The notes beneath the pieces are model-generated. The model worked only from the letters and a program-made list of their open reading frames with translations. It was not told the origin of the DNA and ran no database searches. The position numbers were made by a program, and so were the translations under genes. This document shows positions 17,651-26,561 of a DNA stretch of 64,000 nt, in pieces; the stretch's first letter is position 1, and every line of letters begins with the position of its first letter. Source of the DNA: Methylobacterium sp. (GTDB lineage: Bacteria; Pseudomonadota; Alphaproteobacteria; Rhizobiales; Beijerinckiaceae). The DNA lies in contig JADCBP010000005.1 of the NCBI GenBank assembly GCA_020253445.1, forward strand, positions 434,001 to 498,000. Direction: 5' to 3'.

Positions 17651-18664
17651 ATGCGTTATCTGGTTACCGGGGATGCCGGTTTCATCGGTTTTCATGTGTC
17701 GCGGCGGTTGTTGAGCCAAGGGCATGAGGTTCTCGGCATCGACGCCCTGACGGATTACTACGATGTGGACCTCAAACATCGCCGGCTTGCCATTCTCGGC
17801 GCGGAGCCTGGCTTTCGGCATGAAACCCTGATGCTGGAAGACCATGCGAGGCTGTTGAAACTCTTCGGCGAATTCCGGCCGGATTACGTCATCCATCTCG
17901 CGGCGCAGGCCGGTGTGCGCTATTCGATCGAGAATCCGCGCGCCTATATCAACGCGAACGTGGTCGGCACATTCAACCTGCTGGAAGCCTGCCGGGCCTT
18001 TCCGATGCGCCATTTGCTGCTGGCCTCGACCAGCTCCGCCTATGGCGCCAACGACAAGTATCCTTTCGAGGAAACCGATCCGGCGGTGCATCCCATCACG
18101 CTTTACGCCGCCACAAAAGGCTCCACGGAACTGATGGCGCATTGCTATGCCCATCTCTTCCACAACCCGACCACGGCCTTTCGCTTCTTCACGGTCTATG
18201 GTCCGTGGGGTCGGCCGGACATGGCTTATTTCCTGTTCACCCGAAAGATCCTCACGGGCCAGCCCATCGAGATCTTCAACCATGGCGAAAGCTGGCGCGA
18301 TTTCACCTTCATCGATGATCTCGTGACCTCGATCCTGCTGCTGGCGGCCGCGCCGCCGCCGCCTGCCGATGCGCGCGAGGGCCTGAAGCCCATTCCGGGC
18401 GACACATTGAGCCCGGTCGCACCCTATCGGCTTGTCAATATCGGGGGCGGGCAGCCGGCCAAGCTCAGCGAACTTGTCGGCGAACTGGAAAAGGCGCTCG
18501 GGGTGGAAGCCGTGAAGGTGTTCAAGCCCTTGCCACCGGGCGATGTGGTGAAGACCTTCGCCAGCGCCGCACTTCTGGAAGGTGTCACGGGCCAGAAGCC
18601 CTCGACGCCACTCTCGGAGGGCATTCCGCAATTCGTTCGATGGTATCGCACCCACTACAATTGA
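17651..18664 (+). CDS. NAD-dependent nucleotide-sugar epimerase (UDP-glucuronate 4-epimerase-like)
   Basis: A 337-residue extended SDR. The N-terminal Rossmann motif is TGDAGFIGFHVSRRL, slightly altered from the usual TGxAGFIG. The active site shows STSSAYG and YAATKGSTE (Tyr-x3-Lys), and HLAAQAGVRYSIENPRAY is the signature of the UDP-glucuronate 4-epimerase branch. It would interconvert sugar nucleotides such as UDP-GlcA and UDP-GalA for exopolysaccharide synthesis. I chose the ATG at 17651, which follows GGAG and starts the Rossmann strand (MRYLVTG). Its end overlaps the convergent O-antigen ligase gene by 10 bp. Galacturonate supply would fit the pectate-lyase-like protein further on. Confidence 0.88.
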   Translation: MRYLVTGDAGFIGFHVSRRLLSQGHEVLGIDALTDYYDVDLKHRRLAILGAEPGFRHETLMLEDHARLLKLFGEFRPDYVIHLAAQAGVRYSIENPRAYINANVVGTFNLLEACRAFPMRHLLLASTSSAYGANDKYPFEETDPAVHPITLYAATKGSTELMAHCYAHLFHNPTTAFRFFTVYGPWGRPDMAYFLFTRKILTGQPIEIFNHGESWRDFTFIDDLVTSILLLAAAPPPPADAREGLKPIPGDTLSPVAPYRLVNIGGGQPAKLSELVGELEKALGVEAVKVFKPLPPGDVVKTFASAALLEGVTGQKPSTPLSEGIPQFVRWYRTHYN

Positions 18665-20007
18665 GGCGAGCCCCGCGAGACGATACGGATCGCAGCGCCG
18701 GCGATCACCGCGACGGGGATGGCATAGCCTGGAATCTGCGTCGGGTAGTCGACAAGCGAATGCAGGATGGGCATCAGCAATGCGCCCGTGGCAAAGATCG
18801 TCGCGAGCCGGTTCGGCCCATCCCGCAGGCTGGGCCGGGCGATCCGCGTGTAGAGCCAGAGCACCAGCAAAGTCAGGGCTGCAAGGAAGGGCAGACCGCC
18901 TTCCGCCGCCAGTTGAAGATAGGTGTTATGCGCCCGATCCCAAATCCCCGAACTCTGCATCTCGGCACTGCGATAGATCGGGAAGACCAGTTCGAAGGTT
19001 CCGAACCCGGTGCCGATCCACGGGTGATCCAGCGCCATGCGCCAGGTCGTGGCATAGACAACCAGGCGGCTCTCGTCGACGCGCGCATTCGCATCCAGAC
19101 GCACACCAAGCATCTGGACCACCAGCGCAAGGCTCGCAAGGCCCAGCAGCGCACAGGTCGCCAGGATCAGGCGACGTGCCGGCCGATGTGACCAGATCCG
19201 ATGGGCGTGAACATTCAGCGTCACCACCAAGGCGGCCCCGACCAGCCCGAGGCCGAGGCCGGCGCGGGAGCGCGTCAGCAGCATCGCGACGAGGCAGATG
19301 AGCATCACGACGAGATCGACAAGGTCGCGCCGCCGCAACCTCAGACCCGATGTCGTGCCGCCCCGGGCCGCGATGGACCCGAGGAGGCGATCCGAGATCA
19401 AGGCGATGGCCGCCACGAAGCCAAAGGCCGCAAGGGCGCAGGCCATGTTGCGATTGAAGAAGGTCCCTGTCAGCACGTCGCGGTGATGCGTCTTTGCGTG
19501 GTGGAAGATCATTCCGGGGTCCTGCAGGAACTGGAAAAGCCACAGCAGCGCGAGGCAGGCAAGGCTGCGGCTCACGATTCGCAGCAGGGTCCTGCTCGGA
19601 AATCGCTCTGCGGGGAGGGCAAGACCGGCAAGAAAGGCAAGGCTCGCGGCGAGTCCAGGCAGAAGGGCGGTATCGGGCGGAACGGCAGACAGGCCACGGC
19701 GCGATGTGACTGGTATTTCCAGGAGTTTGGCCGCCCGGTGCCAAAGGTCTGACCCACCCGATTCAAGCGGCTCGATCTGCAGGAAGACCAGAACTCCGAT
19801 CGCAAGCCACAGGCCCAGCACAGCAAGCAGCGCGCGCCGCTCAAGCCTGCCCGCCAGGGACCAGGGCGCGACAAGGATCGCGGCCCCAAGCGGAAGCAGC
19901 CAGATCGCATTCCAGAAAATCGGCTGTGATCCAAACGGAACGGTTGCGAGAATCGCCGTTCCCAGAGTCAAAGCTGCGGAAAGACGATAGCGCCACTCCC
20001 GCAGCAT
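18655..20007 (-). CDS. O-antigen ligase / Wzy-like polymerase
   Basis: A 450-residue inner-membrane protein with about 10-12 hydrophobic segments and the large periplasmic loop of the O-antigen ligase/polymerase (Wzy_C) family. The loop contains TTWRMALDHPWIGTGFGTFELVFP followed by RAHNTYLQLAAEGGLPFLAALTLL, where the HN..L....GG pattern is characteristic. It either polymerises undecaprenyl-linked repeats or ligates glycans. The start at 20007 is 12 bp after the Wza-type gene stop, so both are co-transcribed. A polymerase role is favoured by the export lipoprotein and flippase nearby. Confidence 0.85.
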   Translation of the reverse strand: MLREWRYRLSAALTLGTAILATVPFGSQPIFWNAIWLLPLGAAILVAPWSLAGRLERRALLAVLGLWLAIGVLVFLQIEPLESGGSDLWHRAAKLLEIPVTSRRGLSAVPPDTALLPGLAASLAFLAGLALPAERFPSRTLLRIVSRSLACLALLWLFQFLQDPGMIFHHAKTHHRDVLTGTFFNRNMACALAAFGFVAAIALISDRLLGSIAARGGTTSGLRLRRRDLVDLVVMLICLVAMLLTRSRAGLGLGLVGAALVVTLNVHAHRIWSHRPARRLILATCALLGLASLALVVQMLGVRLDANARVDESRLVVYATTWRMALDHPWIGTGFGTFELVFPIYRSAEMQSSGIWDRAHNTYLQLAAEGGLPFLAALTLLVLWLYTRIARPSLRDGPNRLATIFATGALLMPILHSLVDYPTQIPGYAIPVAVIAGAAIRIVSRGSPQL

Positions 20008-20019
20008 GACGATTGCGAA

Positions 20020-21186
20020 CTAGAACGACTGACCGAGCTCGACACCGTCCCGGCCCGAATTGATCCCGAGGCGAATGAACTGGAGGATCTTTGCCAGATC
20101 CACGGTCGTCGTATTGCCCACGAAGATCACGTCATGGTGCTGCAATTCGATGTTCTGAGCCAGAAAGAAGCCCGACGGATCACGCAGATTGATCGCGTAG
20201 ACCGTTGGAATGACTTTGCCCTGAGGGGGTAGATCCATCCCGTATCGCTCCAGGTTCTGACGCGGCTCGACGCGGTAGATGAAAACCGCTCCCGGCTCGG
20301 CACGCTCGTCCAGCAGGCCACCGGCCTTGCCCATCGCATAGGCAAGGGTCACGCGTTCGCTGTCAAAGAAGAAGACGCCATTCTGTCCCGAGGCGCCCAG
20401 AGCCACGAAATGCCGCTGCTCGCGCGAGACGAAAACCGTATCCCCCGGGCGCAGGAGGATGTTGTTGGCAGGCTGACGGACCAGTTCGGCCAAGCCGATC
20501 TGAGCCTTGCGGCCAGCGCGCTGCAGGGCAATGATCGTTTCATAGGCGGGGTATTTCGGACCACCGGCGCGGGCCAGCGCGTCGAGCACGCGATCTCCCT
20601 GCGGATTGAGCGAGAACCGCGTGGGCGCGTTGACTTCACCGAGGACGCTCGCCTGCGCCGAACGCTGCTCGCGGACGGTCAGCACGACGCGGGGCTCGAT
20701 CGCGCGACGCTGCAGAAGTTGCTGAACCTCGTTCTCGACCATGCGCGGTGTGCGGCCAGAAACCAGAATCTCGCCCGCGTAGGGAACGTTAATCTTGCCT
20801 TCGCGATCAATGGTCTGCGGCGGCAACTCCACGAAGTTCCCCGGACGGGCACCTGCAACCTGCGATGGCGTGAAGAGACCGCCCGGTGCGGATTCGAAAA
20901 TCGTCAGGGAGATCACGTCGCCAGGGCCGAGGATCAGCCCGAAAGGCGTCGGGTTCCGATCATTCAGCGTGCCCGAAAAGGCGGTGGGAACGACCGTGCG
21001 GATCTTCGAGAGAATATCGCTGTTCACATTCACAAGAACGTAGCTCAGGGCAGGGCCATCAGAAACCGTGCCGCCTTGCGCCACCGAACCCGTAACAATC
21101 GCGTTCGACGCGGGCCCATGCGAAGGCATCGCCGAACAGCCCGCGCAGGTCAAGACAATCAAAAAAGAAAAGATTCTGTCAACCAA
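20020..21186 (-). CDS. Wza/GumB-type polysaccharide export lipoprotein
   Basis: A 388-residue outer-membrane export protein. The start is TTG at 21186 behind GGGGAG. It yields MVDRIFSFLIVLTCAGCSAM, a lipoprotein signal peptide with lipobox TCAGC. A Poly_export domain follows (ILGPGDVISLTIFE ... DREGKINVPYAGEILVSGRTP), then two SLBB domains (QASVLGEVNAPTRFSLNPQG and later). It forms the outer-membrane channel for exopolysaccharide. No Wzc-type chain-length kinase is present in the window, although Wza proteins normally work with one. A tandem 21-bp repeat lies 87-128 bp upstream. Confidence 0.92.
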   Translation of the reverse strand: MVDRIFSFLIVLTCAGCSAMPSHGPASNAIVTGSVAQGGTVSDGPALSYVLVNVNSDILSKIRTVVPTAFSGTLNDRNPTPFGLILGPGDVISLTIFESAPGGLFTPSQVAGARPGNFVELPPQTIDREGKINVPYAGEILVSGRTPRMVENEVQQLLQRRAIEPRVVLTVREQRSAQASVLGEVNAPTRFSLNPQGDRVLDALARAGGPKYPAYETIIALQRAGRKAQIGLAELVRQPANNILLRPGDTVFVSREQRHFVALGASGQNGVFFFDSERVTLAYAMGKAGGLLDERAEPGAVFIYRVEPRQNLERYGMDLPPQGKVIPTVYAINLRDPSGFFLAQNIELQHHDVIFVGNTTTVDLAKILQFIRLGINSGRDGVELGQSF

Positions 21187-21272
21187 GCGCCTACTCCCCG
21201 CAAATCCCCATCCGTCTTGAGCGCGAGCTCAGCATTTTAGTGGGTGACATGCCTTGATAATCGACGGAAGAG

Positions 21273-21314
21273 ACGCAGGCTTGTTTTCCACTGACGTAGG
21301 CTTGTTTTCCACTA
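21273..21314. repeat. tandem 21-bp repeat upstream of the wza-like gene
   Basis: Two head-to-tail 21-bp units (21273-21293 and 21294-21314) differ at only two positions and share the core AGGCTTGTTTTCCACT. The period equals two turns of DNA helix, so both copies face the same side. The position, 87-128 bp before the export gene start, suits an activator or repressor pair. Confidence 0.6.
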
Positions 21315-21545
21315 CTGATCGGCATTTGAAGCGAATGCGAGTGAAGAGTGTTGTAATTATGCCACCAGTTCGCGACGGAAACGCCACTTCATGGTCCAGT
21401 TTCGGGCACAGGAATCAGTGATGATGTCAGATTCAAGAATCAGTCCGGGCCAAGAATGATTGTCAGAAAGGCCGAATTTGAGATAGAAAATACCAACAAT
21501 TGAAGCTTCAGCGGGTGGTGAAACATCCCGAGGCGAGGAGCCATC

Positions 21546-21836
21546 ATGATGCTCGGGACGCGATGCCTGCAGGGCGCGTTGCGTGTTGCCTTTGCAAGCG
21601 CGGTTCTCTCGCTGTTCGCGGGAGAAGGAGTGGCCCAGCAGGGCACGCCGCAAAAACGTTCGAAAGATCCCACCTTCGGCAGCGGCGTCTTCCAGCCAAA
21701 CTGGTCGACCCAGCGCCCCTTCGATGCCAATAAGGCAGCCCGCCCGTACCGGGATCCGTCTCGGCTTGATCGCGGGCGCGATCCGGAATACTGCGCGCCA
21801 CCGCGTCGCCGCGACTCGCGGGGCGATTGCCGCTGA
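21546..21836 (+). CDS. small secreted hypothetical protein (96 aa)
   Basis: A 96-residue protein with a signal peptide (core VAFASAVLSLFAGEGVAQQ) and a short basic, Arg/Pro/Asp-rich mature part ending in two Cys residues (YCAPPRRRDSRGDCR). The ATG follows GAGGAG at good spacing, and a second ATG comes right after. I do not recognise a family. It lies inside the exopolysaccharide locus but on the opposite strand from its neighbours, so it has its own promoter. The clear signal peptide and ribosome site are the reasons to call it real. Confidence 0.6.
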   Translation: MMLGTRCLQGALRVAFASAVLSLFAGEGVAQQGTPQKRSKDPTFGSGVFQPNWSTQRPFDANKAARPYRDPSRLDRGRDPEYCAPPRRRDSRGDCR

Positions 21837-21850
21837 AAAGGCCTGCGCAT

Positions 21851-22951
21851 TCAGGCCGCGACGGGGTGTCCCACAGGCTCCGGTCCCCTTAGACGCATCT
21901 CCTCGAGATAGCCCTCGATGGCTTTGTCCCAAGTGAGGAAGCGGCTGACGTCGACGACGAAATCCTGCGGTTGATCAAGGGCTTTCAGAATGAGAGCGCC
22001 AAGCTCATCGGGGTCGGTCGGCTGGAAATAATGATGGTCCGGCAGCATGAAATCCCGGTTGGCCTCATTGTCGGAAAGGATCACGGCGATCCCTTCCTGA
22101 ATGGCCTCCAGCACGGCATTCGACATGCCCTCATGCAGCGAGCAGTTGACGAAGAGGCTGGCGCCCCTCAGGCGCTCCAGAACTTCCTGGCGGGAGAGGC
22201 GTCCGGCCAGTCTCGCCCTGCCACCGGCCTCGCGGCATTGCTCCTCGAGGGCCGTGGCTTCTGGCGAAAGATCGGCGCCACCGATGATCATGACATCCGG
22301 CGCATGGTCGCCGAGGCGTTTCACAGCCTCGATCAGCACGCCATAATTCTTCTGCGCCGTCACACGACCGATGGCGAGGACCTTGCCATCCCGGTTCCTG
22401 ATGTCCGGGGCGGGGCCCTTCTTCTCAAGCCCGTTCGGCAGCAGGCGGGACGCAATCCCGCGCGCCTCAAGATGGGCGACCAGGCTCGGAGCCACCGCCA
22501 TCACGCGGTCGGCATGGCGCATCATGCTTTCCGAAAAACGCATGATCCAGCGCATGGGGCGGCTCCATTTCGGCAGCACGTAGTCGATCGAACCCGTTCG
22601 GACATAGATCTGGGAGCGCCTCCAGAACATCAGGCGCATGAAGGGCACGAGGATCGCGAAATTCATGCCGAGGATGAAGATACGATCATAGCGTCGCGCA
22701 GCATGAAGCCACAGCGCATAAAGCAGATAGAAGGCCTTGTCCGTGCGGAAAAAGCGCGAACGCGGCACCTGCACCACCACCACGTTCGGCGGAAGCGGAC
22801 GGCTGGCCGCGACAAGGCACAGGGCGTCGATCCGGGTGGAGGGCGCGGCACGCGGAACGAATTCCTCGGCGAATTTCTCGACTCCGCCCTCGTGGCCGAC
22901 AATGCTGCGCGGGCCGATGATCAGCAACCGCGGAAGGGAATCAGCGGCCAT
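21851..22951 (-). CDS. glycosyltransferase family 4
   Basis: A 366-residue GT-B glycosyltransferase. The N-terminal half has the glycine-rich acceptor loop GPRSIVGHEGGVEKF, and the C-terminal half holds the nucleotide-sugar site (AIGRVTAQKNYGVLIEAV ... CSLHEGMSNAVLEAIQEG, an E-x7-E-like motif). It adds one sugar to the lipid-linked repeat unit at the cytoplasmic membrane. It overlaps the end of the preceding family-2 gene by 11 bp and is last in a three-gene unit with that gene and the flippase. Donor and linkage cannot be read. Confidence 0.88.
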   Translation of the reverse strand: MAADSLPRLLIIGPRSIVGHEGGVEKFAEEFVPRAAPSTRIDALCLVAASRPLPPNVVVVQVPRSRFFRTDKAFYLLYALWLHAARRYDRIFILGMNFAILVPFMRLMFWRRSQIYVRTGSIDYVLPKWSRPMRWIMRFSESMMRHADRVMAVAPSLVAHLEARGIASRLLPNGLEKKGPAPDIRNRDGKVLAIGRVTAQKNYGVLIEAVKRLGDHAPDVMIIGGADLSPEATALEEQCREAGGRARLAGRLSRQEVLERLRGASLFVNCSLHEGMSNAVLEAIQEGIAVILSDNEANRDFMLPDHHYFQPTDPDELGALILKALDQPQDFVVDVSRFLTWDKAIEGYLEEMRLRGPEPVGHPVAA

Positions 22952-23741
22952 GTCCGAGAACTCTCCGTAGATTGCGAAGCCAGCCCGGAATCATCAGAAG
23001 CCGAGCGTAGCCGAGGATGGTGCCCCAGGGCTTTCCATCCGTATACGCGTGGTGCACGAGCCGTGCCGCGAACGAGAACATGATTTGCCGACGCCGCCGC
23101 GCGACAGTGGTGGATTGAGGATGATAAAGCCGTGTAACCAGCGGCTCGGGGATGGCCCCGAAGCGCAAGCCCGCGCGGATGGAAGCGAGATAGAGCGCGT
23201 AATCCTGCGCGAAAAGGAAGGTGGGATCGTAGAATTCGATTTCGGCCAGCCGCGCCTTGCGGAAGGCGAGGGTGGAATGCACGATGAAGTTCTGTTCCAG
23301 CAGCCGTGCCTTGATGGCGTCCTCTTCGGTCGGCCCCTCGATCCGCCATTCCCTGCCCGAGGCCATTTCCCGCCCGATGGCGAAGCCAAAGACGATATCC
23401 GCGTCGGGATGCGCCTCGAAATAGGCGAGGGTCTTGGCCAGACGATCCGAGACTGGTGGATCATCGTCATCGTTGCGCACGATGATTTCACCGCGCGCCG
23501 CAGCAATCGCGCGGTTCAGCGTGCGCGGCAGGCCGAGGTTCCGGCTGTTCCGAACCAGCACGAAACGTGGATCGGAGGCGAAGCGCGCCTCCAGCTCCGA
23601 GCAATCAAGATCAGCCCTGTCGACCGCCACGATCACCTCGGCCGGGATAGGCTCGGCCAGGAAGGACGCTACGATCTCACCAAGATGCCCGTTCCCGGTC
23701 GTGGGAATGACAACACTGAGACGGATGGGAGATGGGGTCAC
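22941..23741 (-). CDS. glycosyltransferase family 2
   Basis: A 266-residue GT-A glycosyltransferase starting at GTG 23741, which overlaps the flippase stop (GTGA). The N-terminal domain shows VVIPTTGNGHLGEIVASFL, NSRNLGLPRTLNRAIAAARG and the metal-binding acidic motif IIVRNDDDDPP. The C-terminus (RLYHPQSTTVARRRRQIMF) has the RLHP-type motif seen in polysaccharide-synthesis members. It probably extends the repeat unit on undecaprenyl diphosphate. Longer upstream extensions in this frame are antisense to nothing useful and overlap the flippase, so they were not used. Confidence 0.87.
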   Translation of the reverse strand: MTPSPIRLSVVIPTTGNGHLGEIVASFLAEPIPAEVIVAVDRADLDCSELEARFASDPRFVLVRNSRNLGLPRTLNRAIAAARGEIIVRNDDDDPPVSDRLAKTLAYFEAHPDADIVFGFAIGREMASGREWRIEGPTEEDAIKARLLEQNFIVHSTLAFRKARLAEIEFYDPTFLFAQDYALYLASIRAGLRFGAIPEPLVTRLYHPQSTTVARRRRQIMFSFAARLVHHAYTDGKPWGTILGYARLLMIPGWLRNLRRVLGHGR

Positions 23742-24979
23742 GCCGCCTCGCTTTCCGGCCCGCGCATCAGCAGGATGGCGAGTGTCACCGCGTGGCGCAC
23801 AAAGTAATGGGCTGCAAACATAGCAAGAGCGATATCCACGGGAAACAGGATCGCAAGCGCGAAAATCAGCAGGCAGGCGCCGCTGGCCCACAAGCCTGCA
23901 TGCAGAAGCCGGCTCGATCGCGCCTTCCTGTTGATCGCGAAGGCTTGCGAATAGACCGCATCGGCCATGGCGACCCCGTAGGACAGGAAGATGATGACGG
24001 TCACGACTTCCGTGCCCTTGAAGCGGTTGAGCGCCGGCACGTTCTGCACGGCCAGATAGAACAATGCGGCGCAAACCATGCCAAATGCCGTGAAGAAAAG
24101 CCCGACCGACAGCACAATCCTGCCCGAGGGAAGGTGCTCCACGAACCGGCGATAGAACACGTAGATCGCAGGTTTCAGCGTGTTGTAGATGAAGCGACCC
24201 GTGGAGAACCCGAGAGTGTAGAGGCCGAGGGCATCCAGCCCGAACAGGGCGCCGATGATCAGTTTATCGATGTGTTCCAGCGAGTTGGGCAGCGCGTTCG
24301 CGACGCTGATGGTCATGCTTTCGCGCGCGCCGGGCCGCCGCATGGCAGAGAAGGGCCCGAAGGAAACGCCGGAGAAATCAAGCCGCGAATAGACCACCAT
24401 CGCGAAGAACAGCGCGTGGAAAGCCGTCATGACGCCCAGTTGGACGAGCGTCGTGGTGAGCACGGAAGTGCCCATGGCGAGCAGAACCACGAAGGCCAGG
24501 AAAGCCACGGAGTATTTCGCGAAAGCGAAAAGAAAGAAACGCAGGAACTCCTGCCGAGCCTGCAGCAGCGGCGCGTAGAAATCGAAAACGCCGTAATGGA
24601 AAGCGGCAAACACCACGATGGCGATCGTGGTGGGGGTCAGATTGGCGGATGGCCAACCCATCCAGAACCAGAGCGCGGCGACAAACCCGGCCAGCGCAAA
24701 ACAGAGGCCCGAAAGATAGACGCGGCCGATGAAGAGTTCGGCCATCCCATGCGAATCATTCTCGGCCACCGCGCGCACGAAAACCTTCGAGCTGTCGAGG
24801 AAGGTCAGGATCGCCGCCAGAGAAAAAATCGCAAGAACGAGCCTGTAGAGGCCCGCATCGGCCGTTTTTCCGCTATAGACCAGCAACAGGATGATCGCGT
24901 AGTTGACGAGCCCCGGCAGCGACGAGGCGAGGATGGAAAGCGGGCCACGCAAGAGCAGGTCTTTGAAATGGTTTCGCAT
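23738..24979 (-). CDS. Wzx-type polysaccharide flippase
   Basis: A 413-residue integral membrane protein with about 12 predicted helices of the MATE/MOP polysaccharide transporter type. Examples are GLVNYAIILLLVYSGKTADA at the N-terminus and IIGALFGLDALGLYTLGFST in the second half. It would move lipid-linked repeat units from the cytoplasmic to the periplasmic face for polymerisation by the Wzy-like protein. It heads a tightly overlapping unit with two glycosyltransferases. Family membership rests on topology and gene context more than on a sharp motif. Confidence 0.82.
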   Translation of the reverse strand: MRNHFKDLLLRGPLSILASSLPGLVNYAIILLLVYSGKTADAGLYRLVLAIFSLAAILTFLDSSKVFVRAVAENDSHGMAELFIGRVYLSGLCFALAGFVAALWFWMGWPSANLTPTTIAIVVFAAFHYGVFDFYAPLLQARQEFLRFFLFAFAKYSVAFLAFVVLLAMGTSVLTTTLVQLGVMTAFHALFFAMVVYSRLDFSGVSFGPFSAMRRPGARESMTISVANALPNSLEHIDKLIIGALFGLDALGLYTLGFSTGRFIYNTLKPAIYVFYRRFVEHLPSGRIVLSVGLFFTAFGMVCAALFYLAVQNVPALNRFKGTEVVTVIIFLSYGVAMADAVYSQAFAINRKARSSRLLHAGLWASGACLLIFALAILFPVDIALAMFAAHYFVRHAVTLAILLMRGPESEAA

Positions 24980-25217
24980 CGCTGCTCTTCGAACCGGTCG
25001 TTACTCGCGCAATGCCCGCGATCGCCAAGGCGACAGCAGGTCCGGCTCCAGACGGGTCAGGACGATACGACGCCAGGACAATCTTGGCGAGATTCCGCCT
25101 CCCCAGTGCCGCATGGCCATTGCGGCCAGGATTTCGATACGTTCCGCGAGCGGAGACGCCTGACTTTACCTTTCACAGCATGATGTGCATTGCAAGGTTC
25201 GCACGCAAAGGGGAGCC

Positions 25218-26552
25218 ATGAAAAAATCCGGATGGTTATCGCCCCTGAATTCTGTGCAACCGGATGTGCTTTCCGGTGCGTGGTTGCTGGTTGCCGCATT
25301 GCTCTGCTTCAGCGTGACTGCTGCAAGCGCAGAAATTCGACCGGCCGGAGGGCTGGTGAACGGCGCGAAAATCATCCCGGTCACCAATCTTGACGATTCC
25401 GGTCCCGGCTCGCTGCGCGCCGCCCTGGAGGCGCGGGGGCCGCGCATCGTGGTATTCGAGGTGGCGGGGCTCATCCGCCTTCAATCGAACCTCACGCTGA
25501 TCGAACCGCAGGTGACCATCGCGGGCGAAACGGCTCCGGCGCCAGGCATTGTCCTCACGAGGGGCAGCTTCAACATCCGCACGAAGGACGCGATCATCAG
25601 CCATATCGCCGTCTATCCCGGCAGCACCGATGATCTGGCGGTGGGTGAAAATCGCGATGCCATGTCCTTCAACGGCTCTGATGCGACGGGCAAGCATCGG
25701 CAGCAGAACATCGTTCTGCGGAATGTAAGCCTCGGCTGGGGTGTCGATGAAAACCTGGGCATCCAGGGGCTGACGAGCGATGTCCTGATCGAGCGCGCGC
25801 TCATCGCGCAGCCGCTCTATAGGGGCGGCCACCCCAAGGGCAGGCGGGCCATGAACCTGCTGCTCGGCAATCCCGTCGGCCGGGTGGTCATCGCGGGTTC
25901 CGTCCTGGCCTCGGCCAACCAGCGCAGCGCGCGTTTCACCCAGGGAAACCGGGTAAGCTTCGTCAACAACCTGATTTATGGTCCCGGCCGCGTGGCGACC
26001 CACCTTGATTCCAGCCAGGAAATCCTCAATCCCGGCGCGATCGATATCATCGGGAATGTCTATGTCCCCAATGCGGATACCGCGTGCAAGGGGTCGTTCA
26101 TCCGCATCGATCCCGCCTTTTTTTATCGGCAGCCGCTGACCTCCGTCTACATTCAAGACAACATGTCGATCGGCCCCCGCGCCAATTGCCTGCAAGGGGT
26201 TGATCGCGGTGAGGCCGGCCTCACCGCCTCTCCCGCTCATCGGCTGACGGATTGGAGCATTCTTCCCGCGACAGCCGTCTATCCGGAGATCCTTCGGCAG
26301 GTCGGATCGCACCCGGCCGCACGAAACCCTGTCGATCGACGCGTGATCGCGGGCATCCGCGACAACAGCCTGCGCATCATCGATCGAGAGAGCGATGTCG
26401 GCGGCATGCCCGATATCGCGCCGGTCCGACATGTCCTGCGTCTGCCGGTCAGCTCCGCATTGCTCGGCGATGAAAGCGCGGTCAGCCGTATGAAGGCCTA
26501 TCTTTGCGAGCGGCACCGGCTGGTGACGGGCGGCTTGCCCTGTTCACCGTGA
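25218..26552 (+). CDS. secreted pectate-lyase-like beta-helix protein
   Basis: A 444-residue protein with a signal peptide (LLVAALLCFSVTAASA) and the right-handed beta-helix pattern of polysaccharide lyase family 1. Typical motifs are TNLDDSGPGSLRAALEARGPRIVVFEVAG near the N-terminus, then repeated turns (LTLIEPQVTIAGETAPAPGI; DAIISHIAVYPGS; NIVLRNVSLGWGVDENL). The ATG at 25218 follows GGGGAGCC; an upstream in-frame start is less likely. Pectate lyases cut galacturonan by beta-elimination. Inside an exopolysaccharide locus such a gene often encodes a lyase that trims or releases the organism's own polymer. I did not establish whether all catalytic residues are kept. Confidence 0.82.
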   Translation: MKKSGWLSPLNSVQPDVLSGAWLLVAALLCFSVTAASAEIRPAGGLVNGAKIIPVTNLDDSGPGSLRAALEARGPRIVVFEVAGLIRLQSNLTLIEPQVTIAGETAPAPGIVLTRGSFNIRTKDAIISHIAVYPGSTDDLAVGENRDAMSFNGSDATGKHRQQNIVLRNVSLGWGVDENLGIQGLTSDVLIERALIAQPLYRGGHPKGRRAMNLLLGNPVGRVVIAGSVLASANQRSARFTQGNRVSFVNNLIYGPGRVATHLDSSQEILNPGAIDIIGNVYVPNADTACKGSFIRIDPAFFYRQPLTSVYIQDNMSIGPRANCLQGVDRGEAGLTASPAHRLTDWSILPATAVYPEILRQVGSHPAARNPVDRRVIAGIRDNSLRIIDRESDVGGMPDIAPVRHVLRLPVSSALLGDESAVSRMKAYLCERHRLVTGGLPCSP

Positions 26553-26561
26553 AAACCGGCT

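Noticed and set aside
21273-21314. CRISPR array
   Set aside because: Only two abutting units without spacers, no cas genes; a tandem operator fits better.
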